Below, piece after piece: positions 9,437-16,433 of a stretch of 30,734 nucleotides of DNA (its first letter is position 1; every line of letters starts with the position of its first letter). The stretch spans positions 1 to 30,734 of the forward strand of contig SLHN01000077.1 in NCBI GenBank assembly GCA_007136145.1, in the 5' to 3' direction. The position numbers were made by a program, and so were the translations under genes. Origin of the DNA: Thioalkalivibrio sp. (lineage in GTDB: Bacteria > Pseudomonadota > Gammaproteobacteria > Ectothiorhodospirales > Ectothiorhodospiraceae). The notes under the pieces are model-generated. The model was not told where the DNA came from and searched no databases. It saw nothing but the letters and a program-made list of their open reading frames with translations.

Positions 9437-10390
9437 ATGCAAGAGCGCCCGCTACTGGGGGAATCCCCCGAACTGCAGGCCGTGTTGCGCGCTGCGCAGC
9501 TGGTCGCCAAGGCCGATTGCCCGGTGCTGGTGCTCGGCGAGAGCGGCACCGGCAAGGAGGAACTGGCGCGCATGTTGCACCGGCTGAGTCCGCGCGCGGA
9601 TGGCCCGTTTATCGCCGTGAACTGCGGGGCTCTGCCGTCCGAGTTGGCGGAATCCGAGCTGTTTGGTCATCGCCGAGGCGCGTTCACCGGTGCCGACCGC
9701 GACCACCCAGGTTTCGTGGGTGCTGCTGAAGGGGGCACACTGTTCCTTGATGAGATCGGCGACCTCCCACTATCCTTGCAGCCCAAGTTGCTGCGTTTCC
9801 TGGAGAGCGGTGAGCGACAGCCCCTGGGCGATGCGCATTCCCGTTCTGCCAACGTCCGCGTGCTGGCTGCAACGCATCGCGATCTCCACGAGGCGTCGGA
9901 CCAGGGACATTTCCGTCGGGATCTGTTTTACCGCTTGCACGTCGTGCCGCTGGAGCTGCCGCCTTTGCGGCTGCGCGGGCGCGATGCGCTGCTGCTGGCC
10001 GACCACTTTCTGAAGGAGCTCGCGGACAACTATCAAACGGACCCACCGCGATTGAATCCGCAAGCCCGGCGCGCGCTGCTTGAACATCGCTGGCCTGGAA
10101 ACGTGCGTGAGCTGCGGCATCTGTGCGAGCGCCTCGTGTTACTGCTTCCCGGGCAGTTTCTCGGCCCGGAGAATCTCGGGTTGAAGGCAGCGCCCTGGAG
10201 CCGCAAGGGGCCTGAGGACCGGTTGGTGCAACTTCCCGCGCAGGGGCTCGAATTCGAGGCCCTGGAACATGATCTTCTCCGCCAGGCCATGGTACAGGCC
10301 AGGGGTTGCAAGGCTCAGGCAGCGCGATTGCTGGGGCTCAGCCGAAACACACTCCTGTATCGGCTGAAGAAACACGCGATCGATTGCTGA
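9437..10390 (+). CDS. Sensorless sigma-54-dependent activator (PspF-like bEBP)
   Basis: AAA+ enhancer-binding protein of 317 residues that remodels sigma-54 RNA polymerase. The AAA+ domain starts almost at residue 1: Walker A GESGTGKE (34-41), the sigma-54-contacting loop GAFTGA (81-86), Walker B TLFLDE (101-106), arginine-finger region FRRDLFYRL (159-167) and WPGNVREL (219-226). A Fis-type helix-turn-helix closes the protein (about 288-312, ending SRNTLLYRLKKHAID). No receiver, GAF or PAS domain precedes the AAA+ module, as in PspF, so control must come from a partner protein or from its own expression. It converges on the nosL operon, whose promoter region carries a sigma-54-type promoter and an inverted repeat, making that operon its likely target. 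No pspABC genes are visible. Confidence 0.93.
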   Translation: MQERPLLGESPELQAVLRAAQLVAKADCPVLVLGESGTGKEELARMLHRLSPRADGPFIAVNCGALPSELAESELFGHRRGAFTGADRDHPGFVGAAEGGTLFLDEIGDLPLSLQPKLLRFLESGERQPLGDAHSRSANVRVLAATHRDLHEASDQGHFRRDLFYRLHVVPLELPPLRLRGRDALLLADHFLKELADNYQTDPPRLNPQARRALLEHRWPGNVRELRHLCERLVLLLPGQFLGPENLGLKAAPWSRKGPEDRLVQLPAQGLEFEALEHDLLRQAMVQARGCKAQAARLLGLSRNTLLYRLKKHAIDC

Positions 10391-10442
10391 CGGCGGTTGC
10401 ACTTCCTCAGAAGCCTTTTCCGCGCAGTTAAACGTGAAAGAA

Positions 10443-10556
10443 CCCGCGAAGGGTGCCGTGGGGCGAAGCCGAACCGCACCGATACCACGCCGACCACGGT
10501 CCCCAGGCCCCCAGGCCCCCAGTCCTCGAACGGTGCAATTCGCTGCGCTCATTGGC
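10443..10556 (-). repeat. Dispersed intergenic repeat, copy 2
   Basis: Second copy of the element at 5181-5283, in opposite orientation, between the convergent activator and nosL genes. Read on the minus strand it starts with an imperfect inverted repeat (GGTG-C-CAAT ... ATTG-CACC around GAGCGCAGCGA), followed by three CCTGGGGG-like units and the conserved CGGCGTGGTATCGGTGCGG block. It is slightly longer than copy 1 because of the G-rich units. Confidence 0.78.
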
Positions 10557-10613
10557 ACCCTACGGCTACACCCTTCATGTTTCGGGTTGGCCGGTATGTC
10601 CATGAGGGTTACC

Positions 10614-11144
10614 TCAGTCTATCCGGCCCGCGTCAAGGTCGCGCAATAATTCGGGAGAAACCTCGTTGAAGCTCAGGATCCGGGTGCCCTGGTGGTCTGC
10701 CTTGAACTCGAGGGCATCCTCGGCGCTGGCCAATGGCACCAGTTCATGGCCCATCGGTCCGAGAACGTTGGACCCGACTACGTACCAGGCGGATCTGGCA
10801 TCGATCCGGGTCAGGCCGTAGTACTCGGTGACTCCGATAGCGACGATGTCGTCACTTTTCCGCCCCGGGGCGTACCGGGCCGGATCGAACAGGTACTTGA
10901 AAAGGTCCTTGGCTCCATCGAAGTGGTCAGCGTGTCCGTCCGTATAGAGCACGGTGGCGATCCACGCGGGATACCGTGCTACCAGCATTCCGCAGACCGG
11001 GCAGGCGTCCCTTGCGCCGGGATCTGGCGTTGCGGTACCGCCGGATCCGGTTCCGGGCAAGGCCAACGCAACGAGCAGCACCAGGGGCACCGAGAAAGCC
11101 CTCGCCCTTCCGCTGAACCGCAGCACAGGTGTGAGTGTTCTCAT
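10614..11144 (-). CDS. nosL: NosL-family copper chaperone (first copy, Sec-exported)
   Basis: Protein of 176 residues with a Sec-type signal peptide (about 15-35) and no lipobox Cys. The NosL signature CPVCGM (C48, C51, M53) is followed by ARYPAW, and the C-terminal half shows the family pattern SAWYVVGSNVLGPMGHELVP with a conserved Met (M131). NosL binds Cu(I) and delivers it to the copper sites of nitrous oxide reductase or, by analogy, other periplasmic cuproenzymes. AGGAG 7 nt upstream fixes the start. It is the last gene of the minus-strand operon, 28 bp after the second NosL gene. Confidence 0.92.
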   Translation of the reverse strand: MRTLTPVLRFSGRARAFSVPLVLLVALALPGTGSGGTATPDPGARDACPVCGMLVARYPAWIATVLYTDGHADHFDGAKDLFKYLFDPARYAPGRKSDDIVAIGVTEYYGLTRIDARSAWYVVGSNVLGPMGHELVPLASAEDALEFKADHQGTRILSFNEVSPELLRDLDAGRID

Positions 11145-11172
11145 GGTGATCTCCTCGCATCGATGGAAAAGC

Positions 11173-11781
11173 TTACTGTGGAGTCCCCTGCATGCGGGCG
11201 CGGCGCTCGGCTCGTCGTTGCCGGATCATCCGCGTGTCGCTTGCCATGTCCAGATAGGCCGCGGTCAATGCCGTGTCGAAGTCCCCGATCTCGCCTCCCT
11301 CCGATCGCCGCAGGTCTTCGGCTCGGGAATGCGAGGCAAAAGCCATCTTGCTGCGCGCCGACATGGTGCCGGGCAACGAACTGCCGACCAGGTATGTCGC
11401 CTGGTCCACGTCGACAAGTGGCCGGGGCGACTCGCCGCTGCCGAAATCCGCCGCGTAGATGGCTCGGGGTCCCCGGTCGATGTTCAGACTCAGGCTGATC
11501 GCCGCGCAGTGCAGGGAACAGGTCGGGTCGACCCGTTCATCGTCGTAATGGATGAGGTGGCGACTGTGGTGCCATTGTCGACGATCCATACCGCAGTAAG
11601 GGCAGCGCGGGTACTTCTCTAGTTCGTCTCGCAGGGGGTCGGTGTCCGGGGTGGTCTTGGGTGCGAATTGCAGCGGCGTGCCGTCAGAGCTGCAAGCCGC
11701 CGTCTCCATTGCGCTCGTTTTGCCCACCACGCCCAGAAATCCCGCAGCGGTTATCGTTCTAAGGTATTGTCTTCGGTCCAT
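11173..11781 (-). CDS. NosL-family protein (second, divergent copy, Tat-type signal)
   Basis: Protein of 202 residues that starts MDRRQYLRTITAAGFLG, a twin-arginine-type signal. The NosL motif appears as CPYCGM (C60, C63, M65), but it is followed by a His-rich stretch (QWHHSRHLIHYDD) and a second cysteine pair CSLHC (C88, C92), and later by TYLVGSSLPGTMSARSKMAF, aligning with the family's conserved C-terminal part. Added His and Cys ligands suggest a distinct copper site. GAGGAG 6 nt before the ATG fixes this start; the much longer open frame upstream overlaps the neighbouring membrane-protein gene in another frame. A Tat signal suggests export in folded, perhaps metal-loaded, form (inference). 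Confidence 0.88.
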   Translation of the reverse strand: MDRRQYLRTITAAGFLGVVGKTSAMETAACSSDGTPLQFAPKTTPDTDPLRDELEKYPRCPYCGMDRRQWHHSRHLIHYDDERVDPTCSLHCAAISLSLNIDRGPRAIYAADFGSGESPRPLVDVDQATYLVGSSLPGTMSARSKMAFASHSRAEDLRRSEGGEIGDFDTALTAAYLDMASDTRMIRQRRAERRARMQGTPQ

Positions 11782-11819
11782 GGTGCTCTCCTCGTGTTTT
11801 CGTTTTACAGGAACGGGTT

Positions 11820-12509
11820 TCAGGTGCCCAACAGACCCTGCATCACCCTGAAGTAGCTCACCCCCTGGTAAAGGGTGCCGGCGCCGAGCGCGATCACACA
11901 AAGCGCTGCGAGTTGCATCAGACGCCCGCGCACCTTGCAACCGAGTCGTCCGACCACGTAGCTCAGGGTCAGCATCGAGGGCAGTGTCCCCAAGCCGAAG
12001 GCCAGCATCAGCGCGGCACCCGGTACGGCCCCGCCAGCGGTGGTGGCCTGTACCGCCACCGCCAGAGTCAGGGAACACGGCATGAAGCCGTTGATCGTGC
12101 CGCCGATCCACGCTCCGGCGACCGGGCCGCGGCGGTCCGCGGTGCGCAGTGCATGATTCAGCAGTCCCGAGGGAAGAACAGATATCCCTAGCCGGCGTAG
12201 CGGGCCGATCCCGAGGATGTCGAGGCCGAGAAGGATCACGACGATTCCGGCGACGATCATCAACACACCCTGTGCGGCACCCAGCGCACCCGCGGAGATC
12301 AGCAGCCCAACCGCGCCCGCCGCGGCACCGGCGAATACGTAGACGGTGACACGTGCGCTGTGGTAGGTCAGGTAAGTCATCGGGTTTCTGGAGTGGCGGC
12401 CCATCTTGAGGAAAAAGGCCGAAACCAGCCCCCCGCACATGCCCACGCAGTGGCCGCTGCCCAGCAGCCCGGCCAGAAACGCGATCGCCCAGGTGTACTC
12501 GGGCTGCAT
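11820..12509 (-). CDS. DsbD_2 / SafE-type six-helix membrane protein
   Basis: Polytopic membrane protein of 229 residues of the group annotated as sulfite exporter TauE/SafE or cytochrome c biogenesis transmembrane protein (DsbD_2). Diagnostic features: SGHCVGMCGG near the N-terminus (C21, C25), and NGFMPCSL (C145) at the start of the second half, the DsbD-like membrane cysteine position. Relatives often sit beside copper ATPase and cbb3 oxidase assembly genes, which fits a role in copper or thiol handling. Its ATG overlaps the stop codon of the TlpA gene (TGATG), so translation is coupled. Confidence 0.85.
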   Translation of the reverse strand: MQPEYTWAIAFLAGLLGSGHCVGMCGGLVSAFFLKMGRHSRNPMTYLTYHSARVTVYVFAGAAAGAVGLLISAGALGAAQGVLMIVAGIVVILLGLDILGIGPLRRLGISVLPSGLLNHALRTADRRGPVAGAWIGGTINGFMPCSLTLAVAVQATTAGGAVPGAALMLAFGLGTLPSMLTLSYVVGRLGCKVRGRLMQLAALCVIALGAGTLYQGVSYFRVMQGLLGT

Positions 12510-13060
12510 CAGCGTTGCCCTTGCCGCCCGGTGTCGGAAGTGATCCCTTCTGACGTGTCAGCGAGGTCGAGTAGTGGCCCGGCCATGCGTTCGAAGGTGG
12601 CGGGATCGGATTCGCCGAGGATGCGGCCGCGGACGATGCCTTCGCGGTCGATGAAGAAGGTGACGGGGATGGCGATCACGCCGTAGCGGCGGGCGATGGC
12701 GGAGTCGGGGTCGAGCAGCGTGGGGTAGGTGTAATGGACACGGTCGACGAAGCGCTCGACGCGGCCGCGGTCCTGGCCGACGTTTACCGCGAGGATCTCC
12801 AGGCCTTGTTCGCGGAGTTGCTGGTACACCGGTTCCAGTTCGCGCATTTCGCGCCGGCAGAACGGGCACCAGTCGGCCCAGAAGCGCAGCGCGACGACCT
12901 GGCCGTGGAGTTCGTCCAGCACGACCGTGCCACCCGCGAGCAGCTCCAGTTCGAACGGGGGCGCCGGCCCCTCGTTGGCGACGGTTGTCCGTTCGCTGCC
13001 GCAGCCCGCGAGGAGCGCGAGGAGTACGAGATGGGCAAGGATGATTGCCTGTGGATGCAT
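12509..13060 (-). CDS. TlpA/ResA-family lipoprotein thioredoxin
   Basis: Periplasmic thiol-disulfide reductase of 183 residues. A lipobox LAGC places the lipidated Cys at C20. The thioredoxin fold has the active site WADWCPFC (C65/C68) and the cis-Pro loop VIAIPVTFFID. TlpA-type proteins reduce cysteines of copper centres (CuA of cytochrome oxidase) and of copper chaperones such as Sco, so reducing the NosL or target-enzyme thiols encoded in the same operon is a reasonable role. It begins 5 bp after the stop of the DsbB-like polytopic protein gene and overlaps the next gene by one base. Confidence 0.9.
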   Translation of the reverse strand: MHPQAIILAHLVLLALLAGCGSERTTVANEGPAPPFELELLAGGTVVLDELHGQVVALRFWADWCPFCRREMRELEPVYQQLREQGLEILAVNVGQDRGRVERFVDRVHYTYPTLLDPDSAIARRYGVIAIPVTFFIDREGIVRGRILGESDPATFERMAGPLLDLADTSEGITSDTGRQGQR

Positions 13061-13064
13061 GGTT

Positions 13065-14063
13065 TCAGTAGCCGAGCAGGATCAGGTTGGACTGCCAGGT
13101 GATCCAGGCCGTCAGCAGAGCGAAGAGGGCAAGTCCCGTTGCGGCGGTGATCACAAGCGCGGGTGCGGTTCTTGCAAGTACGCCACGCAGGCTTTCGCGT
13201 TGGCCGAATGCCGAGGTCAGCGCGAGGCCGATACCGAGGGCGGTGGCGCCGAATAGCGGCAGGTACAGTGCGTAGCCGATGCGACCGTACTCAGGCTGCA
13301 GCAGGCAGAACGGACAGTGATGCAGTGGATGTTCGTACACGTACAGCGACACGAAGGCGACAATGGCAGCGATCGCGACCGGGAAGCTCAGCGTGGCGAG
13401 TATCCCGAACAGCAGCAGGCCGCGACGCCAGCGCAGGTAGATCCCCGCGGCGACCAGTGTGAGTCCGAGCGTCGCGTACAATGCGATCATCGTTGGCAGG
13501 ACCGGGAGTCCCGCCATGTGCGCGGCCACTGACTCAGCTTCCTGGCTGAACAGGCTGCCGCAGCAGGAAGTGATCACGTCCGGGTCCAGGCGCAGGAAGT
13601 AGGCCGCCTGGGTCGCTGCGGCGGCGAAGGTCAGCGGCAGGATGACCAGCAGCAGCGCATACTTCACCCGGGTCAGCGGGTAGTCCGGCGCCCGGGTGTC
13701 CATCCGTTGCAGTACGAGCCACGCAGCGGCCAGGAAAAACAGCGTGATTCGCAGCAACAGTGCCGGAAACCCCCACTCGTTTGCGCTCAGCGATCCCACC
13801 GCGCACATCGCGCCGACGATCTGCAGTGCCATCCGGTCTGCGGTGTGCACGAACAGGGGCAGAATCAGCAACTGTGCCAGGAATACCAATCCAAGCACTG
13901 TGCCGATCAGATGCGTGCGTTTCTCCAGACGCAGTTGCAAGGCCCGCCCACTGGCCGGATTCCAGTGACGCAGGATCTGCAGTGCGAACAGCCCGGCCGG
14001 CAACAGCAGCAACAAGCTCAGCAGGTCGGCCAGGAATAGAGCGAGGACCGGGGCCTGGGCCAT
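13065..14063 (-). CDS. Unrecognised polytopic membrane protein with DsbB-like CPFC motif
   Basis: I do not recognise the family. The 332 residues form about eight hydrophobic helices. Cysteines are few and clustered: C87, the pair C167-C168 (ITSCCGS) and C250/C253 in HHCPFCLLQPEYGRIGY. The latter resembles the CxxC-x-x-Q motif at a helix start in DsbB, and a second cysteine pair in an extramembrane loop would also match DsbB/VKOR logic, although length and topology differ. Its start overlaps the ATPase stop (TAATG) and it lies next to the TlpA gene, so a membrane redox partner for TlpA is the working hypothesis. Confidence 0.8.
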   Translation of the reverse strand: MAQAPVLALFLADLLSLLLLLPAGLFALQILRHWNPASGRALQLRLEKRTHLIGTVLGLVFLAQLLILPLFVHTADRMALQIVGAMCAVGSLSANEWGFPALLLRITLFFLAAAWLVLQRMDTRAPDYPLTRVKYALLLVILPLTFAAAATQAAYFLRLDPDVITSCCGSLFSQEAESVAAHMAGLPVLPTMIALYATLGLTLVAAGIYLRWRRGLLLFGILATLSFPVAIAAIVAFVSLYVYEHPLHHCPFCLLQPEYGRIGYALYLPLFGATALGIGLALTSAFGQRESLRGVLARTAPALVITAATGLALFALLTAWITWQSNLILLGY

Positions 14064-14770
14064 TAGCGGGAGTCCTCGCTGCGTCGTTGGTCCCCGACCA
14101 AACGGCCATCGCGGAGCTCTACGACCCGGTCGACCACTGCTGCGTCCCGCACCAATGGGTCGTGACTGCTCAGCAGCAGTGTGCGCCCTTCTCTTCGCAG
14201 TCCAGAGACGATCTCCAGGAACGCCAGGGAGAGTTCCGAGTCGAGGTTCGCCGTGGGTTCGTCGGCGATCAGGACGGGTGGGTCATTGATCAGCGCCCGA
14301 GCGAGCGCCGTGCGCTGCGCCTCGCCACCGGAGAGCGACTCGATGCGGGCATCGACACGGTGGCCAAGGCCGAATCCCTGGAGCAGGTCGAGGGCGCGAT
14401 CACGCAAGCTTCGGTAGGGAGTGCCGATCGGGTAGGCCGGCAGCATCACGTTGTCGAATACTGACAGCCCTTGCACCAGGTTGAATCGCTGGAAAACGAA
14501 GCCGAAGGTCTGCCGGCGCAATGCTGCCCGGAACGGCTCCGGCAAGCCCGAGATTTCCGTCCCGTCCAGATGCACCCGGCCCTCGGTGGGGCGGCCCAGG
14601 CAGCCGATCAGGGTCAGCAGCGTGGTCTTGCCAGAACCGCTCGGTCCGGACAGCACCGTGACGCCACCGGCGGGCAGGGCCAGGTCGATGCCATTCACCG
14701 CCCAGAAGCGGTTGGGCCGGCCCTCGTTGAAAGCCTTGCGGACTCCGCGCAGTTCGACATGACCGGTCAC
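14063..14770 (-). CDS. ABC transporter ATPase, LolD/MacB type
   Basis: Nucleotide-binding subunit of 235 residues. Walker A GPSGSGKT (42-49), Q-loop FVFQRFNLV (91-99), signature LSGGE (146-150), Walker B VLIADE (166-171) and the H-loop His (H203) are intact. It is closest in style to the LolD/MacB/FtsE group, which pairs with FtsX-fold permeases such as the one encoded upstream. The only sensible start is a GTG at 14770 inside the octanucleotide repeat, with GAGG from the preceding repeat unit 7 nt upstream. Confidence 0.93.
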   Translation of the reverse strand: MTGHVELRGVRKAFNEGRPNRFWAVNGIDLALPAGGVTVLSGPSGSGKTTLLTLIGCLGRPTEGRVHLDGTEISGLPEPFRAALRRQTFGFVFQRFNLVQGLSVFDNVMLPAYPIGTPYRSLRDRALDLLQGFGLGHRVDARIESLSGGEAQRTALARALINDPPVLIADEPTANLDSELSLAFLEIVSGLRREGRTLLLSSHDPLVRDAAVVDRVVELRDGRLVGDQRRSEDSR

Positions 14771-14808
14771 CTCATTACCTCATTACCTCATTACCTCATC
14801 ACCTCGTC
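14769..14808 (-). repeat. Octanucleotide tandem repeat carrying the ATPase ribosome-binding site
   Basis: Five 8-bp units read on the minus strand: GACGAGGT, GATGAGGT and three AATGAGGT. The array covers the last codons and TAA stop of the permease, supplies the GAGG Shine-Dalgarno for the ATPase, and its last unit contains the first two bases of the GTG start codon. Confidence 0.93.
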
Positions 14809-15933
14809 GGGGTCGGTGACCGCCGCCCGCCAGACCGGGATCAGCGTGGCCGCGAGATAGGGGAATACGGTCAGGAAGAACAGCGCGAGCATCTGGCTGC
14901 CGTCGACCATTGGGGTCAGCGCGAAGTCCGGATACAGTACCGACCAGCCCTGCATCACAGGCGCCAGCAGCGGCGCCGAGAGGCCGAACACATGCCAGTA
15001 GGCTGCAGTGGTGCCGAACACGAAGGCCGACAGCGACAGCAGTCCGCTTTCCCACAGTTTCACCCGCAGCACATCGCCTGTTTCCCAGCCGACCGCCTTC
15101 AGGATTCCGATTTCCCGGCGTTCGTCTGCGGACAGTCCCGAGGCCCTTTCCCAGGCGAGGATCGCGAATGCGAACAGGGCGCCCGACAGCGGCAGCAGGA
15201 TCAGTGTCGAGCGCCAATCGAAGACTGCATCGTAGGTACGCAGCATTTCCTCGCGCAGAATGACGCGGCTGTCCGGCAACGCCTCCAGCACCTTGGTCGC
15301 GACCGTTTGTACTTCGCGCGGATTCGGCACGCGCAGGGTGAGGTCGGTGTACCTGCCGGTAGGAATACCGAACAGCTCGCGGAAGTCGGTCTCGGCAACC
15401 AGCAGGAGATCGGCGCTGGCCAGCGCCGATTCCTGTGGGAGCACTGTCACGATGCGGAAGCTAAAAACGTTTCCATCGTGACCCCGGAGCCCCAGTGCGT
15501 CACCCATGCCGGCACCCCGGGCACGCGCCAGGGCCGGCCCGATCACCGCGGTGCCCGGCGCGATCCCGCCTTCCGGTGGCACCAGCAGCGTGTAATTGGC
15601 CCGGACCACCGGATCATAATGGTAGCCCCAGAGCCGGCCGCGGACTTCCCGAACGCCACGGATTCCGCGTAGTGCCTCCGCGTGGTCCGTCGGGATCAGG
15701 TCATGGCGGCCAGCGACCATGCGTTGCACGACGATTTCCGGGGCTTCGGCAAGCAGCACCCCGGCCTCGTGTTGCAGCGCGCTGGTGTAGAACAGGACCG
15801 ACGCCAGCAGGAAGACCATCGCCCCGTAGACGATGAACAGCCCGGTGTTGCGGCCCTTGCGCCGGGCCATCGAGGATACCGCGTAGTCGACCATGTAACG
15901 CTGCCGTTCCAGCATGCCGCGGAAGTCATTCAT
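14791..15933 (-). CDS. FtsX/MacB-type ABC permease
   Basis: Permease of 380 residues with the FtsX/MacB layout: one helix near the N-terminus (about 30-52), a large periplasmic domain (about 55-245), and three closely spaced C-terminal helices. The helix-flanking motif RREIGILKAVGWETGDVLRV is typical of the family's coupling region. MacB-fold proteins are mechanotransmitters or exporters rather than importers, so the system probably moves or drives something in the periplasm. Its ATG overlaps the upstream gene by 8 bp and no Shine-Dalgarno is visible, indicating coupled translation. Confidence 0.9.
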   Translation of the reverse strand: MNDFRGMLERQRYMVDYAVSSMARRKGRNTGLFIVYGAMVFLLASVLFYTSALQHEAGVLLAEAPEIVVQRMVAGRHDLIPTDHAEALRGIRGVREVRGRLWGYHYDPVVRANYTLLVPPEGGIAPGTAVIGPALARARGAGMGDALGLRGHDGNVFSFRIVTVLPQESALASADLLLVAETDFRELFGIPTGRYTDLTLRVPNPREVQTVATKVLEALPDSRVILREEMLRTYDAVFDWRSTLILLPLSGALFAFAILAWERASGLSADERREIGILKAVGWETGDVLRVKLWESGLLSLSAFVFGTTAAYWHVFGLSAPLLAPVMQGWSVLYPDFALTPMVDGSQMLALFFLTVFPYLAATLIPVWRAAVTDPDEVMR

Positions 15934-16249
15934 GCAGATGCGGGGGTGGTCGGATCAGGGCACCGGTCGGAAAGTGTTCGAGCGCCATTGGATGGTTCTG
16001 GAATGCGGAGAAGCGATCGGTCATGGCCGGATGCCTTGCATGACGGGCCTCGGTGAACAATGCGAGGTCGGTTAGTGCCCATTCGCGTGCCAGTTCCCTC
16101 GTATCCCGAAGACGTTCTTGTGCGTCGATTTGGGTAAGTGCCGCATGCAACAGGACCGAGGTCACCAGCAGTCCGCCCATTAGCAACAGCGCCAGGGCGC
16201 GATTGCCCATGCGGCGTCGCGGTTGGGGTCGGGTTGATCGGGATGCCAC
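15926..16249 (-). CDS. Small single-helix membrane protein with His/Met-rich tail
   Basis: Unrecognised protein of 107 residues (94 if the ATG at 16210 is used). A basic N-terminus is followed by one transmembrane segment (about residues 18-38) and a periplasmic tail of about 70 residues. The last 40 residues contain seven His and two Met (RHARHP, NHPMALEH, PPPHLHE), a composition seen in copper-binding tails. It is the first gene after the predicted sigma-54 promoter and overlaps the permease start. The start (GTG 16249) has no clear Shine-Dalgarno and the function is unknown; its reality rests on gene context and overlap. Confidence 0.65.
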   Translation of the reverse strand: MASRSTRPQPRRRMGNRALALLLMGGLLVTSVLLHAALTQIDAQERLRDTRELAREWALTDLALFTEARHARHPAMTDRFSAFQNHPMALEHFPTGALIRPPPHLHE

Positions 16250-16280
16250 GGTCGGTTGTTCCAGGATGGGTTCGAGAATG

Positions 16281-16300
16281 ACGACGCATACATCGTGCCA
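16281..16300 (-). promoter_or_regulatory. Predicted sigma-54 promoter of the NosL/ABC operon
   Basis: On the minus strand TGGCACG at 16300-16294 and ATGC at 16289-16286 keep the invariant GG-N10-GC spacing of the -24/-12 promoter (consensus TGGCACG-N4-TTGCW). The -12 element has one mismatch. Predicted start site is about 16274, 25 bp before the first gene. Confidence 0.65.
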
Positions 16301-16354
16301 GGCTCACGGGTCAGGTTACCGCAGGCCATTCCCGCGCACTTGAAAGCCGGTGCT

Positions 16355-16389
16355 GCTGCATTTGCAACACCCAGGACGTCAAATGCAGC
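16355..16389. promoter_or_regulatory. Perfect inverted repeat, candidate activator-binding site
   Basis: GCTGCATTTG and CAAATGCAGC form a perfect 10-bp inverted repeat separated by 15 bp. Its centre is about 98 bp upstream of the predicted sigma-54 start site, the usual position of an enhancer site. No U-tract follows on either strand, which argues against its being the tamB terminator. Confidence 0.6.
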
Positions 16390-16433
16390 GGTGTGCCCCG
16401 GCTGGTAGTTCGTCAACGTGAAAGTCAGGGGCG

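Noticed and set aside
10614..16249. Classical nos (nitrous oxide reductase) operon
   Set aside because: NosL is present, but nosZ, nosR, nosD, nosF and nosY are absent and the ABC pair is of MacB/LolD type.
16180..16416. 78-codon minus-strand open frame beginning with TTG
   Set aside because: It runs through the inverted repeat and sigma-54 promoter into the small-protein gene in another frame; no Shine-Dalgarno or recognisable domain.
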